Of a stretch of 64,000 nt of DNA, positions 34,329 to 44,531 are shown piece after piece. This DNA is from Paraburkholderia sp. BL9I2N2 (lineage in GTDB: Bacteria; Pseudomonadota; Gammaproteobacteria; Burkholderiales; Burkholderiaceae), in the NCBI RefSeq assembly GCF_004339745.1, contig NZ_SMGP01000004.1:620001-684000 (forward strand), written 5' to 3'. Below the pieces are notes generated by a model. The model had not been told where the DNA came from and did not search any database. It saw only the letters and a program-made list of their open reading frames with translations. Each line of letters opens with the position of its first letter. The first letter of the stretch is position 1. The position numbers and the translations under genes are program-made.

Positions 34329-36398
34329 TCACGCGGCCACCATTCTTTCCCGCAGCAGGTTGCCGAAGTCGTCGGCGCTGAGCGGCTTGCCGAGCAGGAA
34401 TCCCTGCATCTCATCGCACATCATCGTCTTGAGCATGTCGAGTTGCGATTCGGTTTCGACGCCCTCGGCCACCACGTCCATTTCCAGCGAGTGCGCGAGC
34501 GCGATGATCGCCGACACGATCGCGCTGCCTTCCGGGCCGTGCGCGTCGAGGCCGTTGGTGAAGAAGCGGTCGATCTTCAGTTGCTTGACGCGAAAACGCT
34601 GCAGATAGGCGAGGCTCGAATAGCCGGTGCCGAAGTCGTCGATCGCGATCTCGAAGCCGCTCGCCTGGAATTCGCGGATCATTTCGATGGTTTTGGGCGC
34701 GTCCTGCATGGCCACGGTTTCGGTGATCTCGAACATGATCTGCTCGCAGGCCACGCCTTCGGCCTCAACGATCTCGAGCATGCTCGCCACCAGGTTCGGC
34801 TGCAGCAACTGGCGCGGCGACAGGTTGATCGCCACTTTCATCGACGGCAGGCCTTGCGAGACCCATTGGCGAATCTGCCGGCAGGTTTCGCGCACGACCC
34901 AATAGCCGATCTGCACGATCTGCCCCGAGCGCTCGGCGATCGGAATGAACTCGAGCGGCGTCAACGTGCCGAGTTGCGGATGATGCAGACGGATCAGCGC
35001 TTCGGCGCCGGCCAGCGAGTTGCCGCTGCCATGAAACTTCGGCTGGAAGTGCAGCGAAAAATGACCGGCGGCGAGCGCGTCGTGCAACGCGTTCTGAATC
35101 TGCAGCGTGCGCGTGGCGGCTTCGTTCATGCTGCGTTCGAAGAAGCGATAGGTGCTGCGGCCCGCGCGCTTAGCCTCGTACATGGCGGCGTCGGCGTGCT
35201 TCAACAGCGTTTCGACGGTGTCGCCGTCGTGCGGATAGAGGGCGATGCCGATGCTCGGCATCACCTGCAGCGGTTGCGAGTCGGTCCACACGCCGAGGCG
35301 CATGCGCTCGAGCACGCCTTCAGCGAGCGCGCCGGCGTCTTCGCGCGAGCCGAGGTTTTCGGACAACACCACGAATTCGTCGCCGCCCAACCGCGCCACG
35401 GTGTCGCTCGAGCGCACGCACAGCAGCAGGCGCTGCGCGAACGCGGTCAGGACCTGGTCGCCGGCCGAGTGGCCGAGCGAATCGTTGATGGTCTTGAAGC
35501 CGTCGAGGTCCATGAAGAGGATGGCGAACAGCGTGCGTTGCCGGCGCGCGCTGAGGATCGCGCGTTCGATGCGGTCGGTCAGCGTGCTGCGATTCGGCAA
35601 TCCGGTCAGGGTGTCGAGCGTGGCGAGCCGCACGATCTGGCCGTTCAGCTTCGACACCGCGCCGACCAGAAAGGCTGTGCGCGCATCGAAACGCGACAGC
35701 ATCAGCGTGACGATCAGAATGGCAAAGGTAAGCAGGATCACCGAGGTCGCGAGCCACGTGGCGTTCACGCCTTTGGCCGCGCCGCAGACGGCGCCGAGCG
35801 GAAACTCCGCGGCGGCCATGGCGGCGTAATGCATGCCGGTGATCGCAACGCCCATCACCAGCGCCGCGGCCAGACGCTTGCGCACCACGTGGCGCGCGTC
35901 GTCGTTGCTGAGCGCGCGGGCCATCCACAGCGCGGCGGTCGACGCGCCGATCGCGATCGCGAGCGATGCCGCGAACCACGCCGGCCGATAGTGGATGCCC
36001 GGCGCCATCTGCATCGCTGCCATGCCGGTGTAGTGCATGCCGGCAATGCCGAAGCCCATCACCACGCCGCCCGCCAGCAGGCGGCCGGCGGTGAGCCGCA
36101 CACGCGTCGTGACGTACAGGGCCAGATAGGAGGCGCCGATCGCGAGGCCGAGCGACGCGGCGGTCGTCGCGAAGTCGTAGCCGAGCGGAATCGGCAGCGA
36201 AAAGGCGAGCATCGCGATGAAGTGCATCGACCAGATGCCGACGCCGAGCGCCGCGGCGCCGCCCAGCCGCCAGGCGTGCCGCAGCCGCGCCGATGCCAGC
36301 AGGAAAATCCGGCCGGTCAGATCGAGCGCCGTGTACGACGCGAGCGTCGCCACGACGAATGAGATGGTGACCAGCCAAAGGTTGTATGAGCTCTGCAT
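34329..36398 (-). CDS. MHYT-GGDEF-EAL cyclic-di-GMP signalling protein
   Basis: Membrane protein of 689 residues. The N-terminal MHYT sensor has seven hydrophobic helices, with three motif copies at 58 (MHFIAM), 121 (MHYTGM) and 189 (MHYAAM), thought to bind metal and sense a diatomic gas or copper. The GGDEF domain is intact (GGDEF 338-342) with an I-site RSSD five residues before it. The EAL domain is intact (EALIR at 466, later NLSPRQLLQP, EITET, DDFGTGYSSL, KIDRFF, EGVE). It can therefore both make and degrade c-di-GMP in principle. No clear ribosome site precedes the ATG. Confidence 0.94.
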   Translation of the reverse strand: MQSSYNLWLVTISFVVATLASYTALDLTGRIFLLASARLRHAWRLGGAAALGVGIWSMHFIAMLAFSLPIPLGYDFATTAASLGLAIGASYLALYVTTRVRLTAGRLLAGGVVMGFGIAGMHYTGMAAMQMAPGIHYRPAWFAASLAIAIGASTAALWMARALSNDDARHVVRKRLAAALVMGVAITGMHYAAMAAAEFPLGAVCGAAKGVNATWLATSVILLTFAILIVTLMLSRFDARTAFLVGAVSKLNGQIVRLATLDTLTGLPNRSTLTDRIERAILSARRQRTLFAILFMDLDGFKTINDSLGHSAGDQVLTAFAQRLLLCVRSSDTVARLGGDEFVVLSENLGSREDAGALAEGVLERMRLGVWTDSQPLQVMPSIGIALYPHDGDTVETLLKHADAAMYEAKRAGRSTYRFFERSMNEAATRTLQIQNALHDALAAGHFSLHFQPKFHGSGNSLAGAEALIRLHHPQLGTLTPLEFIPIAERSGQIVQIGYWVVRETCRQIRQWVSQGLPSMKVAINLSPRQLLQPNLVASMLEIVEAEGVACEQIMFEITETVAMQDAPKTIEMIREFQASGFEIAIDDFGTGYSSLAYLQRFRVKQLKIDRFFTNGLDAHGPEGSAIVSAIIALAHSLEMDVVAEGVETESQLDMLKTMMCDEMQGFLLGKPLSADDFGNLLRERMVAA

Positions 36399-36479
36399 GT
36401 TCAGTCCAACCGCCAGGAGGGAAGCGGCTGAACATGTTATCGACAGTTCGGGGCTTTTATTTAATTCATTTTCAATATG

Positions 36480-36914
36480 TTAGCCATTGGCGTCGGCCGT
36501 CTCGCCGGCGCGCGCCGCTTGTGCGAGGGCGAAGCCTTCGTCGAGCCAGCCGGTGATGCCGCCGCTCATCAGCTTGACGGGCCGCCCCAACTCGGCGAGA
36601 CGCAGTGCGCCGCGCGCGGCGCCGTTGCAATGCGGACCCGCGCAGTACGTGACGAAGAGCGTCTCCCGCGGATAGCCGGCGAGCTTCGACGCCACGATCT
36701 TGCCGTGCGGCAGATTGAGCGCGCCCGGCACGTGACCCTGCGCGAACAGCGCGGGGCCGCGCACGTCGAGCAGCACGAAGCCGGGCGCGCCGCTCGCGAG
36801 CGCTTCGTGGACGTCGGCGCAATCGGTTTCGAACCGCAGCGAGGCCTGGAAGTGGGCTTGCGCGGCGGGGCTGTCGGCGGCGGGAATGGCGGTAACGGCG
36901 TTCAAGGTCGGCAT
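36480..36914 (-). CDS. Rhodanese domain protein
   Basis: Single-domain rhodanese of 144 residues. The active-site loop is TYCAGPHCNGA with the first Cys (about residue 90) as the persulfide carrier; LLDVRGPALFAQGHVPGALNLP is the CDC25/rhodanese signature. It is cytoplasmic, with no signal. It is divergent from ftrA, and the pair is conserved, suggesting the regulator controls this sulfur-transfer enzyme. The ATG at 36914 starts MPTLNAVTAIPA. Confidence 0.88.
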   Translation of the reverse strand: MPTLNAVTAIPAADSPAAQAHFQASLRFETDCADVHEALASGAPGFVLLDVRGPALFAQGHVPGALNLPHGKIVASKLAGYPRETLFVTYCAGPHCNGAARGALRLAELGRPVKLMSGGITGWLDEGFALAQAARAGETADANG

Positions 36915-37046
36915 GGTGAAGTGAGGTTCCGGTAGGAGCGGTGGGTGTGTAGTTGTCTGGCGATCGCGATTCGGACGCCTTCATTGTGGCGTTGCGCGCC
37001 ACGCGGGATAAGTGGCGGAATCGTCAATCTCCGGTAACATCACGCC

Positions 37047-38012
37047 ATGCACAATCATCTCGTCGTCGCGCTCGCCTACGATCGGCTCTGCACCTTCGAA
37101 TTCGGCTGCGTGACCGAACTGTTCGCGCTCGAGCGTCCTGAGCTCGGCGTGGACTGGTATCGCTTCGCGGTCTGCGCAAGCGAGCCGGGCCCCATCCGGG
37201 CGGCGGGCGGCATCACGCTTGCCGCGCCTTATACGCTCAAGTTGCTGGAGCGCGCCGACACCATCGTCATTCCCGGCTGGCGCGATGCCGACGAAGTGCC
37301 CCCCGAACCGCTCCTGAAGAAAATCCGCGCCGCCTATGCGCGCGGCGCGCGCCTCTGTTCGATCTGCTCGGGCGTGTTCGTGCTCGCGGCGGCGGGCGTG
37401 CTCGACGGCAAGACCGTCACGACGCACTGGCGCTATGCCGAAAAATTGCAGCAGCGCTATCCGCAATTGCGCGTGCAGCCGGACGCGCTCTATGTCGACG
37501 AAGGGCAGATCATCACCTCGGCAGGTTCGGCGGCCGGGCTCGACATGCTGCTGCATCTGGTGCGGCGCGATCACGGCAGCGCGGTGGCGAACCGGGTCGC
37601 GCAGCGGCTCGTGGTGCCGCCGCATCGCGAGGGCGGCCAGGCGCAGTTCGTGCCGCGTCCTATGCCGCAGGACGACAGCGGTCGTCTGTCCAAACTGATG
37701 GACTGGGTGCGCAGTCATCCCGCTTTGCCGCACACGTTGCGCTCGCTCGCCGAGCGGGCGGCGATGAGCCCGCGTACACTGCAGCGGCAGTTTCACGATG
37801 CCACCGGCATGGCGCCTTATGAGTGGCTCGTGCGCGAGCGCGTGGCCATCGCGCGCGAGCTGCTCGAAGCGCAGGCGCCGCTGCCGATGGCGCGCGTCGC
37901 GGAACTGGCGGGATTCGGTTCCGAAGAATCATTGCGTCGGCATTTCCGGCGCATCGCATTGACGAGTCCGGGTGCGTATCGCAAGAAGTTCGGCGCGCGG
38001 GAAACGGCTTAG
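37047..38012 (+). CDS. ftrA: Transcriptional regulator FtrA (DJ-1/PfpI plus AraC HTH)
   Basis: GlxA-type regulator of 321 residues. The N-terminal class I glutamine amidotransferase-like domain (about 3-180) has LCSICSGVFVLAAAGVLDGKTVTTHW with the nucleophile-elbow Cys. The C-terminal AraC domain has two helix-turn-helix units (LRSLAERAAMSPRTLQRQF and MARVAELAGFGSEESLRRHF, SPGAYRKKF). The opening VVALAYDRLCTFEFGCVTE is typical of proteins named FtrA. It is divergent from the rhodanese gene, 132 bases away. Confidence 0.88.
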   Translation: MHNHLVVALAYDRLCTFEFGCVTELFALERPELGVDWYRFAVCASEPGPIRAAGGITLAAPYTLKLLERADTIVIPGWRDADEVPPEPLLKKIRAAYARGARLCSICSGVFVLAAAGVLDGKTVTTHWRYAEKLQQRYPQLRVQPDALYVDEGQIITSAGSAAGLDMLLHLVRRDHGSAVANRVAQRLVVPPHREGGQAQFVPRPMPQDDSGRLSKLMDWVRSHPALPHTLRSLAERAAMSPRTLQRQFHDATGMAPYEWLVRERVAIARELLEAQAPLPMARVAELAGFGSEESLRRHFRRIALTSPGAYRKKFGARETA

Positions 38013-38061
38013 ACGCGTGCCCGTGTGGTGAGCAACACCTGCACCGAGAAAAACGCTAACC

Positions 38062-38421
38062 ATGCAAACTAGTCTCGATCACCCGCCGCTCGTTTTCATC
38101 GTGTCCTTCGCGTTGCTGTGGCTGCCGGCGCGGATCGGCGCGGCGCTTCCGCGGCGTTTCAGAAAAATCGAGGACGACGCGATGTGGTCTACTGTGAAGC
38201 AGTCGGCCGCCGCGCAGCCCACGCCGATGGTCGCGCTCGCCGTCGCGGGAATGAACGGTGTGCTCGACACGCAGGGCAATATGCAAGCCACGTGATGGAA
38301 CCGCATTCCTTATGCGGCGTGGGCGCTCATGATCGCCGACATGGACAGTGCGCGCGGTGGCGTGATTCGCGTGAAGCCGCTCGATCTGCATGCGCTTGCG
38401 GAGTCCATGCGCCCGCATTGA
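38062..38421 (+). pseudogene. DUF4239 membrane protein, internally deleted pseudogene
   Basis: The frame reads SLDHPPLVFIVSFALLW-PARIGAAL-RRFRKIEDD, the start of a DUF4239 (bestrophin-like) protein of about 260 residues, then jumps to MWSTVKQSAAAQPTPM-VALAVAGMNGVLDTQG, a TGA in place of a tryptophan codon at 38293, WNRIPYAAWALM, and jumps again to IADMDSARGGVIRV before the normal end. About 50% of the protein is missing in two in-frame deletions, covering most membrane helices. The ATG lacks a strong ribosome site. It is non-functional by inference. Confidence 0.82.
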
Positions 38422-38466
38422 ACGATGGTCGAGGCTCGCGCTGAGCCTCACATGCAAAGGAAACTC

Positions 38467-39681
38467 ATGCTCGATATCGCCAGGACGATCGCCAGTTTCA
38501 ACGCCGGTCGAGATCCCGAACGGCTCGCGATGAAATACAAGGCCATGCGCACTTCACCGTTCGTGTTTTTGCGCGGCACATGTCACCTGTTTTACGAACG
38601 CCTGCCGCGCGACAAGGTGTTCGACGACGCGCCGCCGGTGTGGATCTGCGGCGACATGCATCTGGAAAATTTCGGCAGCTACAAGGCCGATAATCGCCTC
38701 GTCTACTTCGATAACAACGACTTCGACGAGGCCTGTCTCGCGCCGAATCTCTACGAACTGGTGCGGCTGTTGACGAGCGTGCTGGTCGGCGCGAGCGATC
38801 TCAAGCTGAGCCGCGCGCAGGCGCTGGCGCTGTGCCACACCGCGCTGGAAGCGTATGGCGCGGCGCTCGCGTACGGCAAGTCGCGCTGGATCGAAGGGGA
38901 AACCGCGACCGGCATGGTGCGCGATCTGTTCGTCGCGCTCGCGAGCCGCACGCGGGTTGCGCATCTGGACCGGCGCACCACGCTCAAAGGCAAAACCCGC
39001 ACGCTGAAAGTGGACGGCAAGAAAGCGCTGGCGGTCAGCGACACGCAACGTGCCGCCGTCACGCAGTTCATGCAGAAGTTCGCCGCGGGCGAGCCCAATC
39101 CCGACTTCTTTCGCATTCTCGACGTGGCGCGGCGGATTGCCGGCACCGGGAGCCTTGGCGTGGATCGTTACGTGATCCTCGTCGAAGGAAAAGGCTCGCC
39201 GGACGGCAACTATCTGATCGATCTGAAAGAGGCGCTGCCTTCTTCCGTGACGCCGCACTTGAGTACGCCGCAGCCGGCGTGGCAGACGGAAGCGCAGCGC
39301 GTCGTCGAAATTCAGCGGCGCAATCAGGCGGTCTCGCAGGCGTTCCTGCATGCGGTCGAATTCAATCAGCGCTCGTATGTGCTGCGCAGCCTGCAGCCTT
39401 CCGAAGATCGCGTGGCCTTGAGCGACTGGGACGGCAAGCTGCCGCGTCTCGAAGAGGTGGTCAACAGCATGGCCGAGTTGAGCGCATGGGCGCATCTGCG
39501 CAGCGGCGGCCGGCAGAAGTCGTCGATTGCAGACGAGTTGATTGCGTTCGGCAATCGTAAAGACTGGCAGTTGCCGTTGGTCAATATCGCGACGCAATGC
39601 GAGGCCCAGGTCGCGGCGGATTGGAAAACGTACTGTGAAGCCTACGACAGCGGCGTGTTCGACCTGACACCGAAACCTTGA
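38467..39681 (+). CDS. DUF2252 family protein
   Basis: Protein of 404 residues matching DUF2252, a kinase-like-fold family of unknown function. Conserved blocks are MRTSPFVFLRGTCHLFYERL, WICGDMHLENFGSY, FDNNDFDEACLAPNLYELVRLLTS, GTGSLGVDRYVILVEG and LIDLKEALPS. The GDxHxxNF segment resembles an aminoglycoside-phosphotransferase-type catalytic loop. The ATG at 38467 is preferred to upstream in-frame ATGs at 38425 and 38452, because AAAGG lies six to ten bases before it and the protein then starts at the usual place. No signal peptide. Confidence 0.88.
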   Translation: MLDIARTIASFNAGRDPERLAMKYKAMRTSPFVFLRGTCHLFYERLPRDKVFDDAPPVWICGDMHLENFGSYKADNRLVYFDNNDFDEACLAPNLYELVRLLTSVLVGASDLKLSRAQALALCHTALEAYGAALAYGKSRWIEGETATGMVRDLFVALASRTRVAHLDRRTTLKGKTRTLKVDGKKALAVSDTQRAAVTQFMQKFAAGEPNPDFFRILDVARRIAGTGSLGVDRYVILVEGKGSPDGNYLIDLKEALPSSVTPHLSTPQPAWQTEAQRVVEIQRRNQAVSQAFLHAVEFNQRSYVLRSLQPSEDRVALSDWDGKLPRLEEVVNSMAELSAWAHLRSGGRQKSSIADELIAFGNRKDWQLPLVNIATQCEAQVAADWKTYCEAYDSGVFDLTPKP

Positions 39682-39860
39682 GATTGCGTCGCGCTGGCGG
39701 CGTATGACATCGTGACCGCCGCGCTTACAACGTCTTCGATTCGCCGCCGGCAGAGGCTCTCGGGATGCCCAGTGCATCGCGGTGCCGCGCCTGCCGGTAC
39801 GTCTCCAGACAAACCCTGATTGCTGCGTCGAATCCGCCGCTGCTATCGTTCGCAGGTCAT

Positions 39861-39876
39861 GTGGAAGCGCTTCCAC
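39861..39876. promoter_or_regulatory. LacI-family operator upstream of the GH1 gene
   Basis: GTGGAAGCGCTTCCAC is a perfect 16-base palindrome with the central CG of LacI/GalR-family sites, like the CelR-type TGGGAGCGCTCCCA. It lies 71 bases before the beta-glucosidase start. The likely binder is the LacI-type protein coded at the end of the locus, which is frameshifted. Confidence 0.75.
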
Positions 39877-39946
39877 TCAGTTTCGGACGCAGGTACGCCG
39901 GAGCTTCCACCGTACCCGGTTCAACGACCTCAGCGCAGGAGAATCC

Positions 39947-41359
<1,413 letters not shown>

Positions 41360-41420
41360 CAGGCGGGAGCTGGTTGGTATGTCGACTTGAAACACGGGCG
41401 CCAAGCCTGGAGGAGACGGA

Positions 41421-42659
41421 ATGAACAGCAAAAAAATGGTCTTGCGAGGCGTGGTTGCGGCACTGGCGTTGTATGGCGTCGTCGCGCAGGCGGAGCCTTT
41501 GAAGGCCAACGTGATTCACTGGTGGACCTCGGGCGGCGAGTCGGCCGCGATTCGCCAGTTTGCCGATGCGTATAACAAGGCCGGCGGCCAGTGGGTCGAC
41601 AATGCGGTGGCGGGCGCCGATCAGGCGCGCTCCACGGCGATCAACCGGATCGTCGGCGGCGATCCACCCACTGCCGCGCAGTTCAATACGTCCAAGCAGT
41701 TTCACGACCTGATCGATCAGGGCCTGCTGAACAACGTCGACGACGTCGCCGCGAAAGAGAACTGGAACGGCGTGTTCCCGCAGTCGATTCTCGACAGCAT
41801 CAAGGTGAAGGGGCATTACTACGCCGCGCCCGTGGATATCCATATGCCGGCCTGGTTCTTCTACTCGAAGCCGGTGTTCCAGAAAGCCGGCATTGCCGGA
41901 GAGCCGAAAAGCTATGACGAGTTCATCGCCGATCTCGGCAAGCTGAAAGCCGCGGGCGTGATTCCGCTCGCGCTCGGCGGCCAGCCCTGGCAGGAGAAAA
42001 TCACCTTCGACGCGGTGCTGGCGGATGTGGGCGGTCCCGATCTCTATATGAAGGTGTACCGCGACCGCGACATGAGCGCCGTGAAGTCGGACGCCTTCAA
42101 GAAAGTGCTGGCGTCGTTCAAGCGCCTGCACGATTTCGTCGATGCCGGCTCGCCCGGCCGCAACTGGAACGACGCCACGGCGCTCGTGATTTCCGGCAAG
42201 GCGGGCGTGCAGATCATGGGCGACTGGGCCAAGGGCGAATTCTCCGCGGCCAATCAGGTCGCCGGCAAGGACTTCGGCTGCTTCCCCGGTTTCGGTCCGC
42301 ATTCGCCGTATTTGGTCGCGGGCGACGTGTTCGTGTTCCCGAAAACGGACAATCCCACCACGATCAAGGCGCAGAATCTGCTTGCCACGGTGATGACCTC
42401 GCCGGCCGCGCAAGTCGCATTCAGCGCGAAGAAAGGCTCGATTCCGATTCGTCCCGACGTGGACGGCAGCAGTCTCGACATCTGCGCGAAGGAGGGCATT
42501 GCGATCATGAAGGACAAGTCGCGTCAGTTGCCGAATCCGGAAATGCTGCTCTCGCCTGACACGCAGGGCGCGTTGATCGACGTCATCACCAACTTCTGGA
42601 ACAAGAACCAGTCGGTCGACGACGCGCAGAAAGCGTTCGCCAGTGCGCTGAAGAGCTAG
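41421..42659 (+). CDS. ABC sugar transporter, periplasmic binding protein
   Basis: Extracellular solute-binding protein (family 1, UgpB/GtsA-like) of 412 residues. Signal peptide MNSKKMVLRGVVAALALYG, cleavage near AQA-E. HWWTSGGESAAIRQF, GGQPWQEK, VQIMGDWAKGEF and KKGSIPIRPD are shared with glucose/mannose-binding proteins of the GtsA type, so a monosaccharide or short beta-glucoside is the probable ligand. A ribosome site GGAGGAGACGG precedes the ATG. First transporter gene after the beta-glucosidase. Confidence 0.92.
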   Translation: MNSKKMVLRGVVAALALYGVVAQAEPLKANVIHWWTSGGESAAIRQFADAYNKAGGQWVDNAVAGADQARSTAINRIVGGDPPTAAQFNTSKQFHDLIDQGLLNNVDDVAAKENWNGVFPQSILDSIKVKGHYYAAPVDIHMPAWFFYSKPVFQKAGIAGEPKSYDEFIADLGKLKAAGVIPLALGGQPWQEKITFDAVLADVGGPDLYMKVYRDRDMSAVKSDAFKKVLASFKRLHDFVDAGSPGRNWNDATALVISGKAGVQIMGDWAKGEFSAANQVAGKDFGCFPGFGPHSPYLVAGDVFVFPKTDNPTTIKAQNLLATVMTSPAAQVAFSAKKGSIPIRPDVDGSSLDICAKEGIAIMKDKSRQLPNPEMLLSPDTQGALIDVITNFWNKNQSVDDAQKAFASALKS

Positions 42660-42668
42660 GTGGGCAGC

Positions 42669-43610
42669 ATGCACGCGCTCAAGCTGCCGGCCGCGGGGTC
42701 GAAGACACGTCAAGCGCGGCTGAAGAAGCCGCTCAAAAAGCGTTTTCCGTTCGCGGCGTGGCTGGCGCTGCTGCCGATGGTCCTGACCGTCGTGTTCGCC
42801 TATCTCGGCACGATGATCTGGACCGCGCGCGTGTCGCTCAGCAATTCGCGCACGTTTCCTTCCGGCGACTTCGCGGGCTTCACGCAATACGTGCGGCTCT
42901 TCCATAACGATCGCTGGCTGCTGTCGCTGCAAAACATCGTGATCTACGGCGCGTGCTTTATCGTGGCGTGCATGGTGATCGGTTTGCTGCTGGCGATCTT
43001 CATCGATCAGCGCGTGGTTGCCGAAGGCGCATTGCGCACGGTGTTTCTCTATCCGTACGCGATGTCGTTCGTGGCCACGGGACTCGTCTGGCAGTGGATC
43101 CTGAACCCGCAACTGGGCGCGCAGGCCGTGCTGCACAAGCTCGGTTTCGCGCACGCGCGCTTCGACTGGATCGTCGATCAGGACTGGGTGATCTATACCA
43201 TCGTCATCGCGACGGTGTGGCAGGCCTCGGGTCTGGTGATGGCGTTATTGCTCGCGGGTTTGCGCGGCATCGACGACGAGTTGTGGAAGGCCGCGCGCAT
43301 CGACGGCATTCCGCGCTGGCGTGTCTATGCCAGCATCGTCGTGCCGATGCTCGGGCCGTCGATCTCCACCGCTTTCGTGCTGCTGTTCGTGATGGTCGTG
43401 AAGCTCTACGACGCCGTGGTCGCGATGACGCAAGGCGGCCCCGGCACGGCGAGCGAAGTGCCGGCGAAGTTCATCATGGACTATCTGTTCGGCCGCGCCA
43501 ACATCGGGCTCGCGTCGGCGGCGTCGATCGTGTTGCTGGCCACCGTGCTGGCGATTCTCGCGCCGTTCTTCTACGCCCGCAGCCGCGCGGCCTTGCGTAA
43601 GGAGGTGTGA
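42669..43610 (+). CDS. ABC sugar transporter, permease (MalF type)
   Basis: Inner-membrane permease of 313 residues with six predicted helices and the EAA-type cytoplasmic loop (GIDDELWKAARIDGIPRWRVYASIV, split around about residue 210) that docks onto the ATPase. GTASEVPAKFIMDYLF is typical of GtsB-like permeases. Start: the ATG at 42669 with AGGTGG upstream is preferred over a GTG at 42660 just after the preceding stop codon. The C-terminal end overlaps the next permease by one base. Confidence 0.91.
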   Translation: MHALKLPAAGSKTRQARLKKPLKKRFPFAAWLALLPMVLTVVFAYLGTMIWTARVSLSNSRTFPSGDFAGFTQYVRLFHNDRWLLSLQNIVIYGACFIVACMVIGLLLAIFIDQRVVAEGALRTVFLYPYAMSFVATGLVWQWILNPQLGAQAVLHKLGFAHARFDWIVDQDWVIYTIVIATVWQASGLVMALLLAGLRGIDDELWKAARIDGIPRWRVYASIVVPMLGPSISTAFVLLFVMVVKLYDAVVAMTQGGPGTASEVPAKFIMDYLFGRANIGLASAASIVLLATVLAILAPFFYARSRAALRKEV

Positions 43611-44527
43611 TGAACACGCTCAGTCCGCCGCTGAAAGGCGGCACGCCGGGCCGCGCGCGGCCGCGTCGCCGCCGCACTGCATTCACACCGGCGCGCCTCG
43701 GCGTCTATGCATTTTTGCTGACGGCCGCGCTGTTCTTTCTGCTGCCGCTCTACGTGATGCTCGTCACCTCGGTCAAGCCGATGAGCGAGATCCGCCTCGG
43801 CAATCTGCTGGCGTTCCCCGCGCATTTCACGCTCAGCGCGTGGAGCGCCGCGTGGCAGTCCGCGTGCACCGGACTCGATTGCAACGGCATTCAGGTCGGC
43901 TTCTGGAACTCGGTGCGCATCGTCGTGCCGAGCACGATTCTGTCGATCGCGATCGGCGCGGTGAACGGCTATGCGCTGTCGTTCTGGCGACCGCGCGGCG
44001 CCGGCCTGCTGTTCGGCGTGCTGCTGATGGGCGCGTTCATTCCCGTCCAGGTGATGGTCTATCCGCTCGTGCGCGTGCTGGCGAGCGTGCATCTGTTCAG
44101 TTCGCTGCCGGGTATCGTGGTGATTCACACCATCTTCGGCATGCCGGTGATGACGCTGCTGTTTCGCAACTACTACGTGTCGATTCCGCAGGAGCTGTTC
44201 AAGGCGGCGCGCATCGACGGCGGCGGCTTCTGGCGCATCTTCGTGCAACTGATGCTGCCCATGTCCACGCCGATCATCGTGGTGGCGATCATCATGCAGG
44301 TGACGGGCATCTGGAACGACTTCATTCTCGGTCTCGTGTTCGCCGGCACCAAAAACCTGCCGATGACGGTGCAACTGAACAACATCATCAATACGACGAC
44401 CGGCGAGCGCCTCTATAACGTCAATATGGCGGCGACCATTCTGACCTCCATGGTGCCGCTCGCGGTGTACTTCGTTTCGGGCCGCTGGTTCGTGCGCGGC
44501 ATTGCATCCGGCGCCGTCAAGGGATAG
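43610..44527 (+). CDS. ABC sugar transporter, permease (MalG type)
   Basis: Second permease, 305 residues, six predicted helices. The EAA loop reads IPQELFKAARIDGGGFWRIF. It overlaps the preceding stop by one base (TGATG), with AAGGAGG just upstream, so it is translationally coupled. TSVKPMSEIR and GIWNDFILGLVFAG are the usual MalG-family segments. It forms the membrane channel with the other permease. Confidence 0.91.
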   Translation: MNTLSPPLKGGTPGRARPRRRRTAFTPARLGVYAFLLTAALFFLLPLYVMLVTSVKPMSEIRLGNLLAFPAHFTLSAWSAAWQSACTGLDCNGIQVGFWNSVRIVVPSTILSIAIGAVNGYALSFWRPRGAGLLFGVLLMGAFIPVQVMVYPLVRVLASVHLFSSLPGIVVIHTIFGMPVMTLLFRNYYVSIPQELFKAARIDGGGFWRIFVQLMLPMSTPIIVVAIIMQVTGIWNDFILGLVFAGTKNLPMTVQLNNIINTTTGERLYNVNMAATILTSMVPLAVYFVSGRWFVRGIASGAVKG

Positions 44528-44531
44528 GGCG

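Noticed and set aside
34275..36362. Plus-strand open frame of about 695 codons opposite the GGDEF-EAL gene
   Set aside because: The minus-strand frame has all MHYT, GGDEF and EAL motifs; the plus frame is low-complexity Arg/His/Asp text typical of a shadow.
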